From: Phycomyces nitens
Taxonomy: Eukaryota > Mucoromycota > Mucoromycetes > Mucorales > Phycomycetaceae
Assembly: GCA_022702545.1 (NCBI GenBank)
Contig: JAHRBC010000003.1
Location: 4,588,001 to 4,652,000 of the forward strand
Direction of reading: 5' to 3'
DNA length: 64,000 nucleotides
A program made the position numbers and the translations under genes. The notes under the pieces were generated by a model. That model had not been told where the DNA came from, did not search any database, and saw only the letters and a list, made by a program, of their open reading frames with translations. The stretch's first letter is position 1; every line of letters starts with the position of its first letter. Below, in pieces: positions 48,017 to 60,580 of this stretch.

Positions 48017-48381
48017 CAGTGTTTCTACTTGAGATTGAGACAATGTTAGTTTTCTCTCTCTTTTGGACAAACAAAAAAGAATAGAATTTGGGATAGAAAG
48101 GGGATTTAAGGCGCTCTTTATCATTGTTTTACAAATTGACAAAAAAGGCAATTACCTTAATTTAGTAAATTAATTGATTATTATAGTAGGTATTTAAATC
48201 ATATTTGGAAAATGTTTTACTAAATATGGCTTTACTACTTACCATAATAATTAATTAATTTACTAAATTAAGGTAATTGCCTTTTTTGTCAATTTGTAAA
48301 ACAATGATAAAGAGCGCCTTTAATTCTCATTCGTCAAAAAACAAAACTAACATTGTCTCAATCTCAAGTAGAAATTCACTG
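48017..48381. mobile_element. 365-bp foldback MITE
   Basis: It starts CAGTGTTTCTACTTGAGATT and ends with its inverse (AAGTAGAAATTCACTG), followed by TA. The arms are about 150 bases; a stretch of some 66 bases including GGCGCTCTTTATCATTGTTT and AAGGCAATTACCTTAATTTA is identical in inverse orientation. The loop is about 50 bases. CAGTG termini and a TA flank fit a Tc1/mariner-type MITE of a family different from the CAGGG one. Confidence 0.85.
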
Positions 48382-48679
48382 TAATCTGCAGCTTTTTTTT
48401 TGTAACAATATTCATTCGAACAGAGAGGAATATTCTATTGACAGCAAAAGAATAATATATGGGTGCCATGGAGATTATTTATCTCGATAAATAAAAATAA
48501 TATAATACATTTATAATGCCTTTTTTTTTGCGGGGTTAAGTTGAGATGACGTAGACTTAAAAATCAACACAGCTTGGCACTCTGTAATTTCACAAGTGGT
48601 CCAGACGGTCAAAGTAGAGCAATACGCATATCACGAATCTTATTCTATTCTTAAACGAAACAAAGCAAAAAAAGACATC
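48382..48679 (+). promoter_or_regulatory. Promoter and 5' leader of the ALY/Yra1 gene
   Basis: 298 bases between the foldback element and the ATG. The sequence near 48590-48679 is A-rich, as in many fungal leaders. No separate gene. Confidence 0.45.
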
Positions 48680-49577
48680 ATGGCAGAAAACCCACTTGAT
48701 ATGGCACTTGAAGAAGTTATCTCAAAGTCTCGTACTGGTAGAGACAACAATCGTAACGGTCATCGCGGATCCAACAGGACAGGCGACAGGGGAAGAGACA
48801 GAGAAAGAAATACGCGCTACAGAGACAATAATTCGGTACAAGCCCTCACCAATAAATGATTGTGGATTAAGAAACACGCCAAACCCGCCTCTGAGAGTTA
48901 CCACTAACATCTCTCTAGTCTCCCTATTCAAGATCTAGAGGCCCACCAACCCCACCAGTTCTCAACAAACTTGTTGTTGCCAATCTTCACTATGATGTTA
49001 ATGAAAATGATCTCTATGTAAGATTGACAGAGTCGATTAGATTGTTGTGTGCTGACCAACAAGACAGGAATTATTTGGCCAAATTGGGCCTCTCAAACGA
49101 GCCTTCTTGCGCCTGGATTCAGATGGCAAGTCTTCTGGTGTGGCTGATGTGGACTTTGTCAACCGAGGAGACTCAGAGAGAGCAATGACTGCATACAACA
49201 ATGTGGAACTGGATGGTAAGGGTGTTGACTAGGAATGATTTGATCTCCTTGCTTAAATTGAACCAATTAATTGATCTTTTTAATCAACAGGTCGCCCTAT
49301 GCGCATCACCTTTGGATCAATTGTTCGGCAGCAAGTGCGTGGTAATATTGGTGGCCAGCGCCCAAGAGATACTGGGAGATCGAATAACTACGGTCGTCGC
49401 AATGAAACCAATCAGAACCAGCGTCGGCGCCAGGAGCCACGATCCAAGCCATCTGAAGCTGATCTGGATGCTGAAATGGATAATTACATGAGCAGTGCAG
49501 TAGTTGTGAGTTTTGGCTTGTTTGGTTTGGAGTGTACTGACCAGTTTAATTAGGCTGAAGACACTGAGATGGCCTAA
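48680..49577 (+). CDS. YRA1: mRNA export factor ALYREF/Yra1 (RRM protein)
   Basis: Five exons: 48680-48835, 48919-49017, 49068-49215, 49291-49505 and 49554-49577; 213 residues. It couples transcription and splicing to export through Mex67. The N-terminal UAP56-binding motif is AENPLDMALEEVISKSR. Arg/Gly-rich linkers surround one RRM: KLVVANLHYDVNENDLYELF (RNP2), LKRAFLRLDSDGKSSGVADV (RNP1 region), AYNNVELDGRPMRI. The C-terminal box reads SEADLDAEMDNYMSS, the second UAP56-binding helix. The last exon holds seven codons (AEDTEMA). Length and order match Yra1. All introns are GT-AG and in phase. Confidence 0.96.
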
Positions 49578-49810
49578 TAGCTTAATTATCCTACAATCAA
49601 CAAGACATATATACATATACATATACATATACATATATATATATATACATATTTATATTTATAGATTTCTTGGGCATCATTTTAATTGCAGAAATCTATT
49701 TTTGGCACATAGCCCCACCCAGCATATCAAAATATACAACATACACTTTATTTTTATTTTTCTAGTGTGTTGGTTGTGCGTGGGTTAAGCACACTCAATT
49801 TTATTTTTAA

Positions 49811-49844
<34 letters not shown>

Positions 49845-49889
49845 TCCCAATCTCTTTTTCTATCAAACAACTTTCATTAAACACTGCTA
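49578..49889. other. Yra1 3' region and F-BAR promoter
   Basis: TA/CATA repeats at 49606-49650 and an (AAT)n run at 49808-49845. No gene seen. Confidence 0.6.
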
Positions 49890-52800
49890 ATGGCAGCAGT
49901 CCAACCAAACCCCAGTGCCAACTATCGGTTCTCCTCCTCATTTTGGGTAACATTCACAAGCCAAGATTCAATTATGCTCATTCTCCATTTAGGACGAAAA
50001 CGATCGAGGAATCGAAATCATATCAGAGCGGCTATGGACAGCAAGAAAGACCTGCCAAGACATTAAAGACTTTTACAAAGCAAGGTAATCAAACACCACC
50101 ACCCTTTATACATATATATATATCCAACTAACAAAAAAAGTCTGATTTATCAATAAAAGGGCAAACATCGAGGAAGAATATGGCCAGCGTCTGTTGAAGC
50201 TCGCTCAATTCTCAATAAACACAGAAGGCCAAGGATCCTTTGCAGAGGCATTGTCCAATATACCTAGTGCCATTGAAATCACTGCTCGGGCCCATATCGA
50301 TCTTGCCCAGCAGATACAGGATCATCTCGAACGCCCTCTCGACAAATTTCTCTTGAAACAACGTGAACTAAGAAAGACCGTGTGTTAAAGATATTGGCTG
50401 TTTGTTTTCGTTCAATCAATTGATCAGATGTGTATTTTCTATTGTAGCAATCGAACCAACTCGACACTGCGAAGCAACTTAAAAATCTTCATAAACTCAA
50501 TGTTGCACGAGTAAGTTCACAAGAGGCGAATGAAAAATAACATGGAACATTTGGTACATAGAAGGCCATTAATTGATTGATTGATTGTTGTATACTAGGC
50601 AAAAAACTACTGTAGCAGCGAATATGAGAAATTGAATGAGCTAAATAAGCTTCTCGCACTGGAGTCTAACAAGGACAACAAGAAGGTAAGCCAAATAAAA
50701 AGAGTGGTGGGATATCTTTATTGAACACCATCTAGATCCAAAGCGACATTGAAGAGCAGAAACACAGGGCAAACATTACAGGTAATTTTGATCCAAGACA
50801 AACTTTACCAATACTTAATGATTCTTTAGAACGAGAATACAAGAATTCTGTCATGACATTCAATGCCGTGCAAGAACAATGGATTGAAAAATGGTTTGAG
50901 GCCAGTGATATCTACCAGGAAATGGAAGAAACGCGAATGGATCAGATGCGAAAGGGAATGTGGGCGTAAGTCTTAATTGGCTTGTTTAAATAGATATTAA
51001 CTTTAGAATAGATTCTCTAATATGCTGTCGATTGTTTATACGGTTGATGAACAGGTAGAGTAGAAAACATGTCAACAATAGTATTAAACCATTTGTAGTG
51101 CTGCGAGCGTATAAGGTCATCGCTAGAGTCTACTGATGTTAAAGAAGACATTCGAATCTTTATCCAGAATCAAGGCACAGGAACATCCGTACCAGGTAAT
51201 ATATAGAATGTATACTCATCACACGTGCAAACAAATATATTCCAATAAAATATCATTGGCAATGTATTAATTGGTGTGATTTTATTGTAGAGGTGATGAA
51301 GTTCCATAAGTTCCAAGACTCAGATGTCTGTGATCCCACATCGTCTCCAGACATTGTACCAGATTCAGATATCCACTCTCGATCTACGCAGGAAGCTAGT
51401 CTTTCAAATATACCCAACTTGCGTTATTCTTCATCAAGTCCTCCCGCAATTATTCTCCCGAATCCCGACGAAGAACTCAAGTCAGTAGACAGACAACTCA
51501 AGAAACTCGAGATCTATCATCCCAATGGAACTACCCAAAACAAAGAAGTAAATAGCACCCGAGGTCCAGAAAACCAAGAAGAAAAAGAGCCAACGCATGC
51601 CTCACTTGAGTGGAGCCAGCAAAAGCCTAAGCCAGAAGTCTATTTCTCCTCTGAACTTGACGAAGTTAATGCCATGCTAAACGACTTTGAAACCAGCCAA
51701 CTGCTTAAAGAAACCATCGACCCGATTTCCTCAACGAGCCATGGTGTCACTTTAATAGACAATAAATTTATTACTGTGGATAATGGAGTTACTGTAAAGA
51801 CTGTAGGTGCCACTGCTCGGACTGGTTTCAATGAGGTACCTGTACCTACAGCTGCATATGCTACAACAACCGGTACAGATATTACCCCTCCTACCGACAA
51901 ACCTGTTGCTATGATACCTGCTGGTGTTGCCACCGTTACCGCCACCGCAGTGACACATGCCAACCAACCACGTGGAATGGATGCCCGATCTGAACAGGCG
52001 ATCCAGGTACAGTCTGAACCTCAATCACCAATTGGTGAGCTCTTGAGTCTGAAATCCTCCGCAAACCCACCCAAGCGACAAAAATCCGTACTATCTTCAA
52101 GATCAGGAAATCCTTCAATCACATCAGAAAAGAGCAAGCGAAAATACAAGCCCGTGGTCAACCCAAGCTATTCTTCGCCAACGTCTATCAAATCTGTAGA
52201 AGCCCCAAAATCTATCCATGTCTTGTCTTCACCTCTCGATATTAACACATCTGCCACTACTGCAATCTCGCACGACAAGCTAAACACACAGACAACTACT
52301 GCGCCCCAAAAGGAAAGCATTGTGGACAAACCCTTGGGATCTACCCAGAATGATGCCAATGAACAAATATTTGTAAAGCCAGATTCTAATACACAGACAG
52401 CCTTGGTCTTGCCAGTGAACAAGCAAAAAGAAGAGGAGCGTTTGGCGTCAAATCTCTCGATACCTGAGACCGGCAACAGGAGCGACAGTGATTCAGACGC
52501 CAGTGTAGAACCCTTGCCTCGCGCTCGTGCACCCCAGGCTGAAAAATGGGTTATTTCCTCTGTACGTAAATCTCAGATGCTACCTATCAAAACCCAAGAG
52601 ACACGGAATTATGAAAACACGAACCAGTATTCCGCCAGCGGACAGCGTGCTCTGTCTCCAACAATTTACCAACGGCATACCATGACAGGACCAATGCAAT
52701 ATCCGACCCAATCACCAATGTTATTGACAGGCAGTTTCAAGGTTGCTACGCCTATAGTCACTTCTCCCACAACTGCATCTACACCATTGAATGGAAGATT

Positions 52801-53245
52801 CAATACACTTGGAAGTCCATATGCAAATGTGCCTGTAAATGTTCCTGCAAATGTGCCTGAAAATGTGCCTGTAAATGTGCCTGTAAATGTGCCTGTAAAT
52901 GTTCCTGCAAATATGCCAGAAAATGTTCCTGCAAATCTGCCAGAAAGTGTTCAAAATGTACATGAAAGTCTGCCTGAAAATGTTCCTGCAAATATCAGTG
53001 TGAAATCTGATCAAAACAAAGATAATCAAGATCTGCAGCAAAATCCAGAAAATTCTATTTCGGTCACCCACCATGTTCATAGACTCAGCCGATCAAACCC
53101 TCCTCTAAAAATTGATATTCCAAACCCTATTCGGACTTCTAGTAATAGCCTCCCTATTTTAACAATCGACGATCCCACCACTTTAATCAAAAAACAGCAG
53201 CAACAACAGCAGCAACAACAGCAGCAACAACAGCAGCAACAACAG

Positions 53246-53279
<34 letters not shown>

Positions 53280-54640
53280 AACAGCAACAACAACAGAAAC
53301 AACAACAACAACAGCAGCAGCAGCAACAGCAGCAGCAGCAAAATGGACAGCGTGGCTCACTCAACCAAAATGGACCAGCGTATCATCAACAACAGGATCA
53401 GTATCAGATATGGCAGGAAGCCGCAACCAACTTTGTTTCTACCCCACAACAAGATCGTCAATGGGACCAGCAGTTACATGGCAACATGCGCGTTCCTTTC
53501 CAAAACGAACAACACACTCTTGGTATTCGCCCTCCTCCTTGGCAAGATAATCCACAGGCCCGCAATGTTGGATATGGCGTAGGATATAACGGCATAGAAA
53601 ACAAGAATATCAGAAGTGCCAGCCCTAATCCAAATAACCGTCGACCAACCTCTGGAAATGGAGTTTCTTTAAATAATAACGGTAAAAACACTTTTATAGA
53701 TTTTGGGCATCATTTTGAGCGAATCTCGAAGCTTATATATTTATTTATTATTTATTGGGTGCCTTCATGTAGACCGGGTCCATCCTGAATCTTCATTTGC
53801 TCAGCACGATATACAGAATAAACGCGGAAAGAATGGTGAGTCTGAATAGCATGGTACCAGCGGTGCTTTGGAATCTAACAACTATTCTCAAGATAAACCA
53901 ACACAAAAACGTGTATCTGCTCTTGAGAAGCAATCTCAACCAACCAAGGCTAGCCGGTTTTCATTAGGGATATTTGGGAATAAGAAAGATAAAAAGTCTG
54001 CCCAAACAGCAACAGCAGTATCAGGGTCAGCACAGAGAGATAGTATGCTCAAGGAACCTTTGGAGTCTGTAATGTCTTCTGTGCGTCCAGGAACAGCATA
54101 TTCAGGCGATCCAGCTTCAGTTCCTATTCCTGTAGTATCAAATACAGCCTCACATCACCCTCTCCGGGCTGTGGTATCTGCCGAGCCTTTGCGTGCGATG
54201 AGCTCAGAAAACCTCCACGGAGGCTCTACACCCATTGTCAGGGCATCACCAACTCCCGGAGCCCCGACTTATCTTACTCCCAGGCAACAAATTGATCATT
54301 TAATTAACCCTGCAGTAGAAAGAAAACCAGAATATGGTAAGTTAATATACATTTTGAGGGCTTTATTTGATGGCTTCTAATTTTTATTGATTTCTATCTA
54401 CTTTCAGTCAGTGCTATCTGGAATTTTACTGCTAGTGTAAGTGACTCTATTGGGTTATTACAAAACATATTGTATTTACTCGTTTATTCACTATAGATTC
54501 CAACCGAAATGTCAGTTGCTGTTGGAGAAGTCTTGGTTGTACTTCACAAGCAGATCGATGGATGGTGGGAAGCAGAAACCACTGATCCTAATCGTAGACA
54601 GAGAGGCCTTGTTCCAGGAAACTATATGCAGCCTGTCTAA
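49890..54640 (+). CDS. F-BAR and SH3 cytokinesis protein (Cdc15/Imp2/Hof1-like)
   Basis: Fourteen exons: 49890-49946, 49993-50084, 50160-50379, 50450-50512, 50599-50685, 50736-50781, 50830-50965, 51012-51054, 51099-51195, 51291-53681, 53773-53835, 53893-54336, 54408-54436 and 54497-54640; 1303 residues. Residues 15-270 form the F-BAR domain (FSSSFWDENDRGIEIISERL, RANIEEEYGQRLLKLAQFS, LFHKLNVARAKNY-like core, MTFNAVQEQWIEKWFEAS). A long disordered middle has a VPxN tetrapeptide repeat (about 793-849) and poly-Gln (about 915-965). A C-terminal SH3 (1245-1303) ends GLVPGNYMQPV. This order is that of the Cdc15/Imp2/Hof1 contractile-ring scaffolds. The 53836-53892 intron removes an in-frame TAG; a CTAAC branch site supports it. 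Confidence 0.94.
52829..52995 (+). repeat. 12-base minisatellite coding VPxN tetrapeptides
   Basis: Tandem 12-mers of the AATGTGCCTGTA type code for N-V-P-V/A/E repeats inside the F-BAR protein. Units differ by single bases. Confidence 0.9.
53194..53341 (+). repeat. CAG/CAA repeat (poly-glutamine, F-BAR protein)
   Basis: About 48 Gln codons with one Lys interruption. The opposite strand gives a Cys-rich shadow frame. Confidence 0.93.
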
Positions 54641-55326
54641 ATTCTCTCCACTTTTACATTTTATATTCATATATTTATATCATACGTTACCACATTTTCT
54701 TTCTCTGTTTTCAAACCCTTATCTTTATTAGCTTTATTTATACAAAATTTACTCTTATACTCGATCCAACACACCATCTCCTATTTTTATTTTCGCATTG
54801 TCACTCCTCTTAAACTTATTTGCCTTTTATACGTTATCTCGATATAAAGCATTCGCGTTATTAAAAAAGAGTTTATCATTAAAGCTAAGGATATTTGAGC
54901 AGCTTTCTATGTTTAATAAATGTTTTTACGACAATAAATCAACTGGATCATCTAAACTTAAAATCATGTATGCTGAATTGCTGTGTATAGTATAGCTGTG
55001 TTTTTTCTGCTAATAAGTATGGGTAAAAGGTGGAAATAAAATAAAGTATCAGTATATGGCTGAATAAACAAGGTTTATTACACTCAACTGTTAATATTAC
55101 CTTTATATTCACTGTTTATACAAATACATTGTATAATAATAATTACTGCATTATCGGTGACCGGAAAATGTCATGGCCACAGTAGATCTATATAAAATCA
55201 CAAACAGTGAGGGGATAAGTTTGTTAGTATACAGATATTTCTACATATTTCTTCAAGTTTGTTGTATTTGTAGATCGAATAACTAAATATCTATACTTGA
55301 GTTTATCACTTACTGGTATTAGTTTA
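54641..55326. other. 3' region between convergent genes
   Basis: Pyrimidine-rich 3' end of the F-BAR gene, then AT-rich DNA. No gene seen. Confidence 0.6.
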
Positions 55327-56174
55327 TCATTTTCTCATTGAATATCTTAAAAAACTTTCAATGTTTTGTAATACAGACCGCAGTCTCTCGCATTCAGCCT
55401 CCTTTTTAATAAGACATCTTTCCAAATTCCTTGGTTGGCAAGAATTTAAAGAGTTTTCTGTACAAACATTTGTGGGTATAGAAAAGCATAGTTTTTTGAG
55501 TTCATTGGTACAGTCTTTTTGTAGCTTAGAACATGTTTTCCATTTGGCCAACTCTTGGTTACTACTGTAAAGTTGTTCGTCGGCCTGACAAAGTGCTTCT
55601 GCTAAAGATTCTCGAGAGAGTTGAACCAGCGCACGCTTTTTGATGAGACGTTCAAGACGAGCTACTTTATGCTTTACTTTGTCGAACTCGGTTGTTTTTT
55701 GAACCCCATCATTGAGTATCTCATTCTTGTATACGTGAATGGAATTAGAAAGTAGGTTCCTCCTGTCGGTAAACAATGGGCTTGCAGAAATATTGTTGCG
55801 GTAGCTTTTATATGGTGGATGAGAGTACGTCTTTTCCAGAGTTTTCGTTAATCTTTCTAGAAGTTTTGTTTGGTATTGACCCTGTTTTTCAAGATCTTTG
55901 ATAATATTGACTTGAGTTTCCAATAGACTTTTAAAAGTCTTTTCTATTAAAGTAGAGCCACTTGATGATGGTATATTTTCATTACGAATAGGTACTGGAA
56001 CCGTGTCTAGAAGAAGATGAGAATATAAATATCAATAATAACGCAATACAAAATTATCTGTTTTTTTTTAGAAAATAGAGAGGTACCAGGGGCACGAGCA
56101 TGAGCTGGACACTGATACTCCATAGTAGATACAGAGGATGTAGACGCTATTGAGTATGAGAAAACTGTTTTCAT
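55327..56174 (-). CDS. Coiled-coil protein of unknown function
   Basis: Two exons, 56174-56087 and 56006-55327; 255 residues. It starts MKTVFSYSIASTSSVSTMEY; a second ATG inside exon 1 could be used. The body is helical, with heptad-like blocks (IIKDLEKQGQYQTKLLERLT, EFDKVKHKVARLERLIKKRA, LAEALCQADEQLYSSNQELA) and several Cys in the C-terminal third (CTENSLNSC, ERCLIKKEAEC). The phase of the single intron agrees, and the frame stays open over 226 codons. I do not recognise a family. Small coiled-coil proteins of this type occur in kinetochore, spindle-pole and vesicle-tether complexes, but nothing here points to one of them. Confidence 0.65.
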
Positions 56175-56595
56175 GTTAAAAAATTACACAGGAGAAAAGA
56201 AGCCGCAAAAGCAAGTTTTGTTCAAAAAGAAAATCTTTTTAGATCTTCCAAGACGGATTAATACGGAATGGTCAATTTTTCATGTATATATACCCAGTAG
56301 ACTTTTGTATTCATAGCATAACATAATATATAGTACATTTTTAGTCAGATAAAATAAGACTATTCTAAGGGTCAAGGATATAATATATCCCAACAAAATA
56401 TTACGCTTGGAAATACGTTTATATTTTCGAAACATGTATATATTAATGCTTAAAGCATTAGTAGCTCACAATATACCTGTCGGAACTCTCATATACTAGA
56501 CTAAATTAATGACAAATATTCTTAAAAACATACATGGCAAAACATCCTATCACCCAAGGTAAATAAATATATGAATTATCACATTTTCACTACTA
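56175..56595. other. AT-rich spacer before the TIR element
   Basis: No gene seen. Confidence 0.6.
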
Positions 56596-57654
56596 CAGGG
56601 TTACCATAAAATATTTGTATATATGTTGTGTAGTCTATATAATAGAAACGAGAAAGCTATTCAATATGAAATATACCAAATTTATGCTTTTCTACAACTG
56701 GTAGTATATTATGGATGAAAAATAATACTATTCCCATACTTATTCACTTTTTGGCCAGAGTCTCTTTCAACTGCTTTAGTGTTCTAAGCTGGATTGACTT
56801 TGAGCGTATATTAAGGTTCAAATATTTCAAATATTTCAAATATTCTTAATTCGAGTCAGGGTATGACTTTTTGATGGGAATTCAAGAGTACCTTGAGTTT
56901 GTTCATATATATCTTATAAAAAAGATGATTATATCATAGCCTATATATGCCAGCGACAAGAAAATAAACCAAAGACTCGAACAAGGCTAAAAAAAAGCAG
57001 ACATAATGAATCATTCTCTTCACAAATATCTTTGCTGGTGTAATTAGGCTGTTTTTTTTGTTGATAAGAAAAAGTGTATTTTGTATCCAAAGACAATCAG
57101 CTAAAAAAACTATTCATTGAATATACAAGATGACTACAAAATTATTGGGCTGTTAATTATCTAGAATACTTAGAAGGTATATCTGTGTTTCATTTTCTTT
57201 TCTACACCACATAAAGCAAAAATGCCAAAAAGATCCAAGAACAAAACTGGGATTTTTTTGACTTTTCATCAAAAAGTACCGACTTGATTCCAAGCGAAAA
57301 CATTTAAAGTATATTGGCTGGTAATATGCGCTCAAAGCCAATCCAGCCTAGAGCACTAAAAAAGTTGAGAGAGACTCTGGCCAAAAAGTAAATAAGTATA
57401 AGAGAGTATGTGAAAAATACTGTCTTTCCATGCATGATATATTACTAGGCTTAGAAAAACATAAAATGGGGTCATGACGGATTGAATAAATGGGTTGCTT
57501 TTATTACATAGACTATACAAAGTATATTTTATTATTATAGATTCCTAAATAAATTGCTTTTATACATTAGGACCAAGATCAATTTAAAGCCATGCCTTTC
57601 ATTTACACCTTATAAGAAATCTTACAATCGCTCAATATTTTTATAGAAACCCTG
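56596..57654. mobile_element. 1.06-kb TIR element (Tc1/mariner-like, non-coding)
   Basis: It starts TA|CAGGGTTACCATAAAATATT and ends ATTTTTATAGAAACCCTG|TA, so CAGGG ends with a TA target duplication. The arms are long: the blocks TTTTTGGCCAGAGTCTCT, GGATTGACTTTGAGCG and ACTTATTCA occur near 56740-56815 and again inverted at 57312-57400. The middle holds no transposase frame. It ends 105 bases from the stop of the GH28 gene. Confidence 0.85.
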
Positions 57655-57758
57655 TAGATCTTTGCACTATCTTTTAAAAGAAAATCGAAATCTTTATTTT
57701 TGTAAATTTCTAAAGATAAAGAAATAATGTCTTGTTTTGAGCAAGCCAATCATGATCT

Positions 57759-59028
57759 CTATTGTTTGCACGCAGCGATAGAAGAAGAGCCGGCAAGGTT
57801 GAGGCAGACATTCTTGGGAGTATTGGAAGCGCGCTTGATATTAATGTTTGTAAGCGAGACATTCTTGCATGGAGCCTTGGAAGCGCAATTAATGTTGACA
57901 ATAGACTTTTTAGAGGCAGCAGCAGAACTGTAAAACGGTGTTATTAGTTTTAATTGTTAGGAATTGAATATTGGATGATATTATGATAACCTACCCATAG
58001 ATATTGTTAATGGTGACACCGCTGATGCTCAAAGAGGTAGAATCGCTACCAACACAGCTAGAAGCTTTTTGGTTATCGCAGTAGTGAGTCGTAATAAGGA
58101 TGGGATTCTCGACATTTTGGAGATTGATATTGTCAAAGGTAATACCGCTGACGCTACCCTTTCCTCCGGGCCAGGTTTTGATTCTAAGAAATACAGAAAA
58201 AATGAATATTCTTATTGCGTCAATCCAAGTTATTTCTAATTACCTGACACCGTTCTGGCAGTTGATGCACTTGTTGTTCAAAAATTTCAAGTTTGAGACA
58301 ACATCGGTCTTGCCATCCTTGCCCAGGGAACCAACACTGAAACCGTGACTACCGGTACATGTAAGACCAGAGACAGTCAAGCCATAGACACCACCATTAA
58401 CAGCAATACAATCGTCACCGTTTACAATGTTAGAGTTACGGATGGTAATACCACTGGATCCTGACACATCAAAAGCATCTGTGTTCTTTGCGGGGAATTT
58501 GGAATTTGCGGATACTGTGTTGATTGTAAGGTTCTCAAACAAAGTGTTCTTGCATCCATTGACGCTAAAGTGAGCACGAGGAGCCTGCTTGATAGTGAAG
58601 CCACCAAAGTAAGAATTGGTAGCCTTGGGCTTAAAGACAACAGGAGCATTTTTGTTCATGGCATTGTACCAGCCTTGGCCATTACCAAAGAATGTGCCTT
58701 TACCAGAGAACGTAATTTTGTCACCAGCGAGATAGAAGAAAGCCTTTTGTTTGGCAAAGGAAGGATTGTAGGATGGAAGATTGACAGTCGAGTCAAACTT
58801 TACGGTAACACCCTTGAGATCAGCAGCAGAAACAACCGACTTCAGGTTAAAGACAGCGCCGGCAGGGAATACGACGGTACCGCCATTCTTACAGGAAGAA
58901 AAGGCGGCATTGATAGAGACAGCATCATCACCGTTTCCGGATTTCTTGACAGTACAGACAGTAGCGGCCTGGGCAGCAGTAGCCAGAAGCAATATAGAAG
59001 CAATTGCACCAGTTCCAAAGAAATGCAT
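57759..59028 (-). CDS. Secreted polygalacturonase (GH28)
   Basis: Three exons: 59028-58244, 58183-57995 and 57927-57759; 380 residues. It cleaves alpha-1,4-galacturonan in pectin. The signal peptide is residues 1-21 (hydrophobic, ending AAQA-A). GH28 catalytic motifs are in order: NTD (182-184), GDDC (204-207), GSHG (226-229) and RIK (262-264). All four active-site groups are intact and the cysteines expected in the beta-helix are present, so the enzyme should be active. Fungal exo- and endo-enzymes share these motifs; length and the GSHGFSVGSLG form do not settle which type. The gene is close to the right end of a TIR element. In plant-associated Mucorales, GH28 genes are often multi-copy. 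Confidence 0.95.
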
Positions 59029-60580
59029 CGCAAGTTGACTTGGGTAGTAAGGAAAGGAAGGGTAATATGTTTTGTGAGTTGGGAAAATAAGAATCCAGGT
59101 ATTTATACCTTATGGCTGTCAAGATTCTTAGTGATCCTCGGCCACATGCACATATTGTTAATCCCAGACTACGGACTCTGGACCCTTGACTTTTGGTACT
59201 CACTTGATAAGAATATTTTTATTATATTATTAAGTTGGAATGGATACTTTAAATTTATGCACTTCAACTCGAGGTGGAATCAATAGAAATAGCTGAATAT
59301 GTAATATTTATTAGCAGAAAATGCATTTATGTCACTGATTTGGTAGAATATTATAATGTTTGTGCTATGGTAAGCTATATTACAGAAAAATTATGTACAC
59401 AAAAGTATCACAGTAATACTTTTGAATGCTCAGGTCCAGTCGGAGACCTACTTGAAGAAATGGCCGAGATGAGTTTTGCAAAAGTAAATATGAGCTGCAG
59501 TAAAATAAATGGCAAAATTGCTTCAATTAAGTGCTTCATTTCCGATTGTATCACATGGATATATTTTAGGATATTTTATGGGTCTGGTTGTAGTGAGTAT
59601 AAATAACTTGAATACCCAGAAATATCGATATACAAAAAAAAACTGTTGTACAGACTATGTATAGTAGAATTTAGAGGTTTTTAAAGAATCGGTGGTAATA
59701 TTCGCCACAGTTCTTTGCGATTGATTAGGTCTCGCCAATATTTTCTGCATTGGGGAACGGTCTCAGTAAACACTCTCACAACGATACAAAATATTAGGAG
59801 ATCTTGATTCCTGGCTATATTTTCAAATAAAGTAATATTTTATCCTCTGAATATTTTTTGTAGGTTATTGACCATGTTTAATATTATCCTAGATTATTCT
59901 CAGCTCTATCTCTCATTCGACATATTAACATAGTCAAAATAATGACTAATTAATCATACAAAATCTCCATGGGTCTTGAGTTTTCTGATATGTTTTTCTC
60001 CAAAAAATAGATTAAGCAAATACCTTTTAGCGACAACATGCCTTTTTTCAGGGACTATTAGTGTATATAAAGGTTGTTATATTGATTACTAAAAGAAATC
60101 CAAAATAGTACTCAAGCCGACACAAATTACTGTATTGATTTAGAGAAGAATATACTAACTTTCTTTGAAAATATTAATAGTTAAAAGGTCTCAAATATCA
60201 GCCCTGTCATTTGCCAATAGATTTCTTTACACCAAAATAAAGGCAATTTGAGAGCACTGGGCGACATTATACGAGTCGAAACTGTTTAGAGGACTTTCGA
60301 TTCATCAAGATATAAAAGCAATATTTCTTGGCTTGCAGTACGAGAAATGAATTACAGTATTGTGTGTTTCCATTTTTAGCCTCAAAAGCCCTATGGAAGT
60401 TTATCTATTCCACTAAACTATCTAACAGCAATAAAGGCATAGGAACTCACCATAAATGACTGCCTCTAATTAATCAATTACACAGCTTAAGAAGAAAAAA
60501 TAATTTATTAAAGATGTATGTTTCCCAAAAAAAAATAGCCCAAGTATAAATAACCGGGACTTCTTCTTGTCGTTAATATT
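59029..60580. other. GH28 promoter and AT-rich intergenic DNA
   Basis: About 400 bases upstream of the pectinase, then AT-rich DNA without a supported gene. A plus-strand frame at 59274-59606 (ATG, 110 codons) is open but has no recognisable motif. Confidence 0.5.

Noticed and set aside
53077..53364. Cys-rich minus-strand frame
   Set aside because: Shadow of the poly-Gln run in the F-BAR gene.
53847..53849. In-frame TAG suggesting a broken F-BAR gene
   Set aside because: It lies inside a 57-base intron with GTGAGT donor, CTAAC branch site and AAG acceptor in correct phase.
58570..59286. 238-codon plus-strand frame
   Set aside because: Antisense to the GH28 coding exon.
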